DNA of 64,000 nt from Schistocephalus solidus (Eukaryota; Platyhelminthes; Cestoda; Diphyllobothriidea; Diphyllobothriidae), in assembly GCA_017591395.1 (NCBI GenBank), contig WEDG01000189.1:62001-126000 (forward strand), given 5' to 3'. Both the position numbers and the translations under genes were made by a program. The notes beneath the pieces were generated by a model, which worked only from the letters and a program-made list of their open reading frames with translations, did no database searches and was not told the DNA's origin. The first letter of the stretch is position 1. Each line of letters starts with the position of its first letter. Positions 55,605-64,000 of this stretch are shown piece after piece.

Positions 55605-55934
55605 CTAAAAAGAAAAACAATAGACTTTCGCATGTGCAATATTTTGAAGGTGATAAACAGTAATTTAGTAAAATGCGAAACTAGAAGGTGCAGGAGTTTA
55701 ATCCATTTAGTCATCAATAAGAATTTCGGTCAATCCACCGCAATATCGATAACGCCGATACCCCATGCACACCCTGGAATCCTGCCATTATCATCGATAA
55801 CACAATCGCGGCCACTACTACCAATACCTTCACCAATAGATACATATAACGCATACCTGTGTCTATCATGGTTTCCTATATGCCATGACTTGGAAGGCTT
55901 CGAACTGACGCATTACACCAGACAACGTCGTCTG
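55605..55934. other. Upstream of the last visible SLC1-like exon
   Basis: AT-rich, then a block (about 55760-55900) with TACCAATACCTTCACCAATAG and TGTCTATCATGGTTTCC that resembles the LINE tail after 50.37 kb. No exon recognised. Confidence 0.4.
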
Positions 55935-56610
55935 CCCAGTTTATATTGTGCACTGAGTGGCTGACCAGTGGACTGGGAGCCAGATGGCTATGGCTCCTTC
56001 TTACCCCCTGGTTTTGGTAATTCTGGTCTGCGTGTTAAGGGGGCCAGGTCGTGCCGTTAGGCACGAAGACGGCTCCACCGGTGCTCCCACTCCCACCTCA
56101 GACAGATGAGTGGCTCGGATTGTGGCCTGATTCCGGGGGTGGGTGAGAGAGTGAGGTCAACGGCTCAGCGTATTTTTACTCACTGTAGACAACCTGACGT
56201 GCTAGAAACTATCATAGTGAACTAAAAACCGTGGCGTGGATGGTTGCTAACTGACGGGATAACTCAGACCACTTGGTCAGTCCAGGGCGTTCGTTTGTGT
56301 GCAATGGACGACTGGCGGACTGAGAGTCAGCCTTCAATGGCCCCTTCTTTATGTGGCCTTTATGGCACTTCCATTGAACTGGGATCCCTAGCTGGCCCTC
56401 CTTGTGTTGTTATTTTCTTGTTTGCGATGGGCCAGGCTTCTTGAATCTGCCTTGACACCGGGCCCAGAAGGGGGAATGGAACCGTGCGTGAGGTAGATGC
56501 ACTGAAGGCATTCTATCACTGTAACCCAGGGCCAGTCATCGTCCCTGCAAAACTCTGCTGTGGAGCATACGATGGATAACCTTGTACTGCGATGATCGAA
56601 CTCTCAGATG
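55935..56610 (+). repeat. Composite repeat, copy 2, with SINE-A tail
   Basis: Co-linear with 50526-51000 plus the following SINE-A tail (CCTTGACACCGGGCCCAGAA ... GGAGCATACGATGGATAACC). Confidence 0.85.
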
Positions 56611-57189
56611 GTTGATAGATGGCGGATATTGTACATCACCTGGTTTGCTCCCATAACTTAGACACTGCTTCCCAGACAACAATTGTACTAATCCAAAGTG
56701 TGACAGTTCCAACTAACTAAGAAAATATTTTCTAAATTTTGCAAAAACTAACAAGAAAAAGTATTTTTATATGTGTGGTCCATGCATTCAATCTATTTGT
56801 CTCAATCTTTTCAAATTAATATGCATTCTCCACCAGGAAAGACTGAAGAATGACATTATCACTTGATTAAACCTGCTGTTCGTCACGGTTGACAATCCTG
56901 GGTGTCATGGCTAAACTAGTCGAACAGTAAGCCTACTAATCAACTCGTATAGGTTCAACTCTCAGATCTACTCTGCCTGAATTGAAGAGTGTGGCTTACG
57001 AAGCCAAGTTCACCATAAGTTGGCATCGCAGAATCGTCCGTCTTTGTCAGCAAATCTTTCGATTGTTTACTGACTCTTTAGTAAACAACTGCAGACGCAA
57101 GCTAAGCAGTCGTCTTCTGACAACAAGCCATAAGTCTTTGATTTCGGGGAGGGACCAGTGGAATTTTGCACCGATCGCTAACGGAAATC
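56611..57189. other. Intergenic or upstream intron, nothing recognised
   Basis: AT-rich DNA without a motif-bearing frame. Confidence 0.4.
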
Positions 57190-57384
57190 ATTCATCCCGT
57201 TCTGCCTTGGGGCTCACTCTCGAGCCCCGCCAGCAGCCACTCAGTGGCTAGTAGTAGTAGTAGTAGAACTAGTAGTAGTAGTAGTAGTAGTAGTAGCAGT
57301 AGTAGTATTAGAAGTATTAGTAGTAATAGTAGTAGTAGTAATAGGAGTAGTAATAGTAGTAGTAGTAGGAGTAGTAGTAGTAAG

Positions 57385-57436
<52 letters not shown>

Positions 57437-57485
57437 GTAGAAGTAGTAGTAGTATTAGTAGTGGTAGTAGTAGTAGTAGTAGTAG

Positions 57486-57520
<35 letters not shown>

Positions 57521-57700
57521 CTATTAGTAGTAGTAAAGGCATATAAACAATGGAAACACAGACAAAGGAATCTGAAGTATCATTTTCAGACTCATTTTCC
57601 ATCATCAGTAAGTCATACCCAACCCCAGGTGGTGCCACACGCGAGGCTGGAAACCATGACCTGTTGATCAGAAGTCCAACGCGCTGATCATTGAGCGTCG
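57190..57700 (-). mobile_element. SINE-B interrupted by a giant internal microsatellite
   Basis: The minus-strand head is at 57617-57700 (CTTCTGATCAACAGGTCATG ... CACCACCTGGGGTTGGG) and the tail at 57190-57245 (GCTCGAGAGTGAGCCCCAAG). In intact copies these are separated by a short TAATACTAGCC; here about 290 bp of TAG/TTA triplets sit at that point. Confidence 0.75.
57248..57540. repeat. Compound (TAG)n/(TTA)n microsatellite
   Basis: About 290 bp of TAG units with interruptions and a central (ATT)n block (57389-57436). Ser-, Val-, Leu- and Ile-rich frames over it are artefacts. Confidence 0.97.
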
Positions 57701-57935
57701 GTTGGGGCACAACCTGGGGTTGGGTATGATTGGCTGATGACGGCTAATGAGTCAGAAATTGCTATTTCAGTCTCCCTTGTCTTTGTCAGCAACGTTAATC
57801 TACCTTTAATACTAGCCACTGTGTGACTGCTGGTGGGATTCGAGAGTGAGCCCCGAGGCACAACAGGGCGAATGATTTCCGCTAGTGATCAGTGAGTGTT
57901 CATCAATAAATGTAAATAGTTCCAATCTGAACCGG
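57701..57935 (+). mobile_element. SINE-B body, head to head with the previous copy
   Basis: CACAACCTGGGGTTGGGTAT, GGCTGATGACGGCTAATGAG, CCCTTGTCTTTGTCAGCAAC, TTCGAGAGTGAGCCCCGAGG. The tRNA-like head is missing, because the unit begins at the inverted joint. Confidence 0.75.
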
Positions 57936-57939
57936 CAAT

Positions 57940-58130
57940 ACGACGAGCCCATGGCTCAATGGTTGCAGCGCTGGACTTCTTATCAACTGGTTGCAGGTTT
58001 TAGCCTCGGGCGCCACAGCGCCTGAGGTTGGGTATGGCTGGTTGATGACGGCTTCCAAGCCAGAAATGACCATTCCAGTCCCCTTGTGTTTTTCGGTATT
58101 GTTAATCTGACCGTAGTTAAAGTTGAACGC
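57940..58130 (+). mobile_element. SINE-B copy with tRNA-like head
   Basis: CGAGCCCATGGCTCAATGGTT (A-box-like), GGTTGCAGGTTTTAGCCTCG (decayed B box) and GAGGTTGGGTATGGCTGGTT. Directly follows the preceding SINE-B body, giving a tandem pair. Confidence 0.75.
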
Positions 58131-60519
58131 TGTAATACCGATTACGACACGTAGAATAGGTCACTCTAAAGGTTGGCAAATGAGGGATAACTTGGTTCTT
58201 CTCTAGACAAAAAGTCTGACTTCCGATAGAAGTGAACAGGGGAGTTCCAGGAGGTGGTTCATAAAAAGATTATGCGATCGCCGGAGGAAGAGGTTTATTG
58301 GCCCGATGCTTCGAATTCTCACTCAAACCCATCATCGCAGACAGTTGCAGTGAAGACTTTTGTGGTTCCTTATTTATGTGGCTTTTATGACACTCACACT
58401 TGTGCGAGCTTCCGGATCTACCTTCTTTGCGACCTTGCTGGAGTGGACTAGCGGTCAGGACGTACGTGGATGCTAAAAGGTTAACTGAGCTGGCAAACAC
58501 CTGCGCCCATGCCCAATCCCCAGTCGTTTGAACTCCCTCTTTCCATTGGACCATAGTAAAAAATGGAAAAGATGGTAATATTGACGTGATGCAAGTCCAT
58601 TTGAGGATATTTCAACTGTAACGAGATCTAAGATCCACCGTTGACCCCACGAAACGCCCGTAGGTAGCTTTGGATTTCGTCTCTCGCCTTCTCTCTTATT
58701 ATATCAACCACAGTTCAATGAGAATATAGAACTCAAGAAGACCGGGGATGGGTGTGGACGAGGAGACTGACAATACTAGATAACCCCTCTACGTGTGCCA
58801 CACACGATCTAGCACCCAACTCACAAAACCAGATCTCATTGGGAGGGGTCTCAACTCTTATTTGAACGAAAGTGCCATGTTGTCAGTAGGTCACTGGAAT
58901 TTTATCTTCTGCCTGGCACCTGAAAAGCTTCCGATTTCTGACTGTTAGGGTGTTCGATCCCTTTCAAAAACGGGTTAATTGATTATCGCGAGATGTATGC
59001 TCGGTATCCGAGCTGAAGCAACCTCACTCCGTCCTGACCTCTCCCGCGCACGACTGGCTTGTGGCAGATCAACCAACTGAGGCTGAAAAGTGGATGTAGG
59101 TGTCTAGCGTGGCACAGGGCCACTGTCCTATCGTGTGACATAAAAACGCACATACACACAGGAAAGTAGCACATTTCATTCAGTCGCAGGACATACTTGT
59201 CGTGGTGGGCCTTGTGATAACTGTTGTGCATAGGCGCAGAACCATGCGGAGGAAGAATATGCATGACAGAGATTGACTGTCATTCAACCTTCAGGATCTT
59301 CACGTGAACCAAGCTGGCGTTTATGTTTTAGGAAAGTTCTTGTCTGCTGCTGTTTTCAGCGTTGTTGGTCACTTTTCCCTGAAATCGTCTTAATGATTGG
59401 ATTTACATGCCCATTTTTGATGTGTGGTGGCTAGGATACTGGCTGTACATTTACGACCACAATAGACGGACCACGTCTTGATTAACAGGAGAGAACGGAA
59501 GGCACCTAAGGGCTATTTTGGCGCTCAATGCGCAGCCGGTTCCGGGGGTGGATACCCGTCTCACCACAAGATTGATGTGTTTGTGGATGACTAGGCATGT
59601 CTTACCTGCTAATCAGTCCAAACGCACTTGGTACATTGATTAGATGACTCCTTGTTTTGTGAACTCCTGGGGTGGGCTGACCTCGGAGCTGGCTGCGCGC
59701 GTGCTCCATCCGTCAGAAAAGCAATGATCACGTGGGAGACCTCAGTGGCGTATATGCCAGGTACGCAAGACTTGGGGGCATTTGGTGGACTTAGAGCGAC
59801 GAGGAGATTGTCGATTCAACATTCAACCACACTCTCCACCCTTGTCACGGGCGCCTCACGGCGATCACGCCTCCCAACGACAACGTACTTTAACAGTTTT
59901 ACAGTGACGAGGTAGAACGTACGTCCGCGTCATCTCTTCATTATATTAGTAACGCCAAAACCTATTCGCTGGCACGGAAGGTGTGATCAGCGCCGGTCCT
60001 CAACAGCGCACTACACGCCTCTGGGACAGACCAGCTCAATCGCTAGGCGCTCTCCACTACCATACCCCAATCGGCGGATCGCGCGCCAAAACTAAAGATC
60101 TGGCATTTTTAGGTTGCCATAGCGAGGCGAGGTCACTCTATCAGAAGGACTGGCAATGCAGAACGTTAATAAGGCCAGGGTTTCGACTGTATGATGATCA
60201 TCCTCGTAAGCTACAGCCTTTGAGGATATCTAAGGGCACATTTTCCAACCACATCTCCGGCGTCTCCTATCGCTTTATCTCTTTGTTAATACATTATTGC
60301 ACAGTTTCATCAACGGTAGTTCATGCATCCGATATTGTAAGTCTATGTATGATGCTCATAGGGAAATTGTCGCATATTTCCCTTGGTGAAAGCTGATGCA
60401 CTTGAGACTATCAGGGTTTCCTTGACGCTGCGGTTAGAAAGTCTGCCAACTGACGTTGTATACCAAACTACGCCATCAGCCCAGTATGTGTGTGTGTGTG
60501 TTGTGTGTTAAGCGGCTGA
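58131..60519. other. Region without recognised genes
   Basis: Frames at 58254-58451, 58983-59264, 59652-59915 and 59983-60396 lack motifs. GC content is higher than in the introns, and parts of 60.0-60.5 kb resemble LINE-tail sequence. Confidence 0.35.
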
Positions 60520-60960
60520 CGCACTTGAATCTATCACGGTGCGCTAAAAGCCGTGGCTTGGAAGGTTGCCAACTGACGGGATAACTTGGACCGTGTGGTC
60601 AGCCCAATGTGTGTTTTCTATGGAGTGGCTGACTGGCGGACTGAGAGTCAGGCTGCAATAGCTCGTTCTTAATGTGGCCTTTATGGCACACCCACTCCGT
60701 GGGATCCGAACCAGGTGTGGTGGTACGCCCAGGGGTGGCTCCGGTCGTGCCAGCCACCTGCGTCCTCTCCCGCCTCCGATCTTCTTGGCTCTGTCATGAC
60801 ACTGAGTATAGGTGGGGTAGAGAGGGAGAGAGTGCGGTAGATGCAGCGCAAGTCTACTATCACTTTAAACTAATTCACGCGCAAGTCATCGTCACTGCAC
60901 CACCTGGTGTGGAGAATACGGTGGACCTCGTCGAAATCGACGGTCGAACTGTCGTGTCGA
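60520..60960 (+). repeat. Composite repeat unit plus SINE-A tail
   Basis: GGTTGCCAACTGACGGGATA, GAGTGGCTGACTGGCGGACT and the SINE-A body (CGTGCCAGCCACCTGCGTCC ... ACGGTGGACCTCGTCGAAAT). Confidence 0.75.
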
Positions 60961-61650
60961 AGCGGCTGACAAGTGGACTGGGTGTCAGACGGCGATGGCT
61001 TCTTACTCTCTGGTTTCGGTAATCCTGCACTGAGTGTAAAGGTACAAGGTCGTGCTGTGGCACGCGCGCAGACGGGTTCTTCGGTCCTGTCAGCCACTGC
61101 GCCTATGCCCACATCAGACAGATGAGTGGCTCTGACGGTGGACTGATTCTCGGGGTGGGAAAGGGAGTGAGGTCGAGGGCTCAGCGCATTTTTTCTCACT
61201 ATAAACAATCTGACGCGCTTGAAACTATCACGTTATGCTTAAAGCCGTGGCTCGGAAGATTGCAAACTGACGGGATAACTTGGACGACGTGTTCAGTTTA
61301 GTGTGTGTGTGTGTTTGCGCAGAGTGGCTGACTGGCAGACTGAGAGTCAGGATGCAATGGTTCCTTCTTGATGTGGTCTTTATGGCACTCCCACTGAACT
61401 GGGATCCTAGCCGGCCCTCCTTGTGTTGTTATTTCTTGTTAGCGATGGACCACAGTGCGTGGGCCTGCGCCCTCTTCCAACTCCAGGCTTCTTGACTCTG
61501 TCTTGACACCGGGCCCAGAAGGGGGAAGGGAACAGAGATTGAGTTAGATAAAGTGCAAGTATACTTTCACTATAATCCAGCGCCAGTCAACGTCCCTGCA
61601 CCACTCTACTGCGGAGCATACGATGGACATCGTTGGCTACGACGGTCGAA
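60955..61650 (+). repeat. Composite repeat, copy 3, with SINE-A tail
   Basis: AGCGGCTGACAAGTGGACTG, ACATCAGACAGATGAGTGGC, CGGGATAACTTGGACGACGT, then GACACCGGGCCCAGAAGGGG and CGATGGACATCGTTGG, in the same order as copies 1 and 2. Confidence 0.85.
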
Positions 61651-63409
61651 CTGCCATGATGCATCTGAACGCATCTGAACACCACTGGAGACCCCTAGAT
61701 CCTGAAAGGTATCTGGCCAAACTAGTGAATAAACTCCGAGGTTGACATGAAGGTGCCCTGCCGCCACAAATTCGGAAGGACACCGCAGCGGAGGCCAGAC
61801 GCACTCCTCGCGTCCAGCTGACGACCCGTTCAAAAAAAATTATCTATCCATTCTGTGTCAAATATAATTCTCCCCTTATTATCCCCTGTCTCCTCCTTCT
61901 GCTCAAAACTCTGCCCGAAGGTTGCAGTTATTGTGGTCTTCAGCTGCAGCAACCGTTCTCGAGCGAGTACAGCCAGCGACTGTGTTCATGAAATGTAAAC
62001 CGTAATTCTGAACTGCCTTTTCAATTAGGAAGGATTGTGTAAATCAGTTTTTTATACTGATTATCTTTATGCGTTATCCCATGATAGTTCAAACACGACG
62101 GGGTGTTACCTTTTGATTGCATTACGTTTCGGCCGCCTGAAGAAACTACACTCGGTAATAAATGACTACGTACGTTGTATGACATATTTTCGCATTGATT
62201 GGTGATGTTCCTATGGGGAACATGATCAACCTACTTTTTTAACCTCTGTCTTCCCTAAATCCAATACTTGAAGAAGTGTTAATATTCTTTTTATAAAAGC
62301 CTTTTAAATTCCTGAATAATTTAGAGCCAGACCTGCTGTTACACGTCTCTTCAAGATTTTCAAACTACCAGCCTTATATTCCTCGTCTAGGGCGAGTCAT
62401 ACACTCATATAAGTTATTAAGAAGATGTCATATTTTGCCGTGACATTTTGCGATGGATATAGACCATGTTGTATACTTTGCAGGGACACGCATGGTGCTT
62501 TATGAATGGCCATTTCACGGTCTTCAAAAATCTTCTACCTAGAAACTTTCAACACCTAAAATACACTTTCTTCAAGTATAAACTTGAAAAAGACAAATTT
62601 CTCTTCAAAACGAGTACAAGAAAGAATATTTTAGTTCGTGTTCTCACTAAATTATTTAAGAACTTATAAGGGTATCGAAAATCCTACTACATAAGTAGTC
62701 ATGATTGCAGCGTGGTATTTCTGCAGGCGGCCATAATGAAGCTATTTCAAAGCCGGCAGTCCACCGCAACGGAAATACCCCGAAAGTACGCAGCATTACA
62801 TTTAATATTACAACGGTATATCAGTAAAGTTTTCAAATCAAAGGGCCTTCTAGAATTATATAGTTGGCATTTCATTTTAATCAAGTCGGTTTTGGCCCAT
62901 TCTCCGGGAACTTTGTTGTTGGTTCCTTGCTTGTCATGCGAAAAATATCAGGGAATATAGTCTGCCAGGGTGAATAATTAAATGTTGCTGTTTTGAATAC
63001 CTGTTCTTTGTGCCTCTTTGAAGACCAGGTGCTAAATTGATGCTCTGTACCGTGGACCATAAAGCAACATGGAGGGCCACGAGGAATAAAATTAATTAAG
63101 TCAACCCACGGTATAGCGAATTTTATTTTTCAAAAGTGTGCAGATTCGCCGCCCATAGGTGGGTCATCGTTTCTGTTGATTGCTGCCAGCGCTGAGTATG
63201 CGTTCGGGATGTCTCACGTGGACCACTTGGTAAAGCATATTAGGGTCCACAGTCCTATAGTCCGCAGAGCGTTTTGCAGAACATCCAGTCAAGCAGCTAC
63301 GTGCATAACGAATTAGGAGTTGTGGTGAATTTACCACTTATAGCAAAGCATTCAAAGCTGCATGCCTGCGTTCTACGTTCAAATAGCGACCAACTCGACA
63401 GTCCGACTA
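61651..63409. other. Nothing recognised
   Basis: AT-rich DNA. No exon matching the missing N-terminus of the SLC1-like gene was seen on the minus strand. Confidence 0.4.
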
Positions 63410-63640
63410 GTCGTATTCCAAGGATATCTACCGTATGCTCCACAGCAGGAGGGTGCAAGGAAGGTGACTGGCACTAGATTATAGTGAGAGTAGAGTTGCA
63501 CTGCATCTACCTCACTCTCTGTTCCGCTCTCCCACATGGACCCGTTGTCAAGACAGAGCTAAGTAGACCGGAGATGAGAGAGGGCGCATGTGACAAGCTC
63601 ACTGCCTAGCACACCGGTGGCAGACCGCTCGCATGTTTTG
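63410..63640 (-). mobile_element. SINE-A 3' half
   Basis: ATCTACCGTATGCTCCACAG, GCATCTACCTCACTCTCTG and AAGTAGACCGGAGATGAGAG match the SINE-A body and tail read on the minus strand; no head. Confidence 0.7.
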
Positions 63641-64000
63641 AGTGACTGTTGATCCGCTTGGTACGACAATGAACGACCACATCGGACTAACGCGGTGCAT
63701 TGACGAATGTTTTCTTGCCTGGATGATCAAGTCAGGCGATTGCTAGGAAACAGAGTGCTTTATTCTTCTTCTTCTTTCACATCACATCCTAGGTTATTAA
63801 TGTTGCTTCACGTAAAATCTACAATTTGTTTTATTTAATACCACTCTTTATGGTTTTTTGTGATACAAATAAGAATTTTTACCCTAAGAACTGCCCTCAG
63901 ATAAGGGCCCTCAGAATTAATATGCTAGTAATATCAAGATTCGCCGTGCAATCGTTTCATGCGAAGGGATATTTGCAAAACGCCACTCTGATGCACCTCA

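Noticed and set aside
57166..57710. Ser-, Val- and Leu/Ile-rich frames up to 172 aa
   Set aside because: Translations of the TAG/TTA microsatellite.
57717..57770. CTGATGA ... GAAA in SINE-B bodies as another hammerhead
   Set aside because: The bases between do not form stem II, there is no stem III, and no pairing stem I was found; the motif match is chance.
1..64000. CRISPR arrays, tRNA or rRNA genes, bacterial promoters and terminators
   Set aside because: None seen; the tRNA-like boxes present belong to SINEs, and the window is eukaryotic.

Overview
The window looks like flatworm nuclear DNA, most likely a tapeworm, with a diphyllobothriidean-type cestode as the best guess. The basis is: split genes with GT-AG introns that range from about 31 nt to several kb; Penelope-like elements with GIY-YIG domains; a LINE whose 3' end codes for C2H2 zinc fingers; tRNA-headed SINEs; and heavy microsatellite content. 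The species call is inference. No bacterial-style genes, operons or RNA operons are present. Most long open frames are shadows of repeats.

Two host genes can be rebuilt, both on the minus strand. (1) Positions 409-12546 hold UTP25 (DEF/DIEXF), a helicase-like protein of the small-subunit processome. Ten exons join in consistent phase; only the N-terminal exon(s) are missing. (2) Positions 28985-55604 hold an SLC1/EAAT-type dicarboxylate transporter-like gene. Eight exons are recognised, the stop codon and a poly(A) signal are visible, and the N-terminus and about two internal exons are not found. It keeps the SLC1 fold pattern but has lost several residues that bind sodium or substrate in the family.

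Layout: 1-12.55 kb UTP25, with a 0.4-kb-period higher-order repeat at 6.0-7.0 kb in an intron; 13.87-16.95 kb a decayed 5'-truncated LINE on the minus strand; 17-28.9 kb intergenic, with SINEs, a (CCT)n tract and a possible pLTR-like element; 29-55.6 kb the SLC1-like gene, whose introns carry Penelope copies (30.3-30.8, 45.4-48.8 kb), LINE fragments (40.7-41.2, 49.7-50.4 kb), SINEs and (TA)n tracts; 55.6-64 kb composite SINE/LINE-tail repeats.

The most interesting signal is a dispersed repeat (five copies: about 2.4, 29.6, 43.9, 49.0 and 55.2 kb) that carries a type I hammerhead ribozyme. The 55.2-kb copy has every invariant core base and all three helices; the other copies show graded decay and a stem II change that keeps pairing. 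The architecture resembles the schistosome Sm-alpha family. One copy sits in a 327-nt partial tandem and another in a large inverted repeat.
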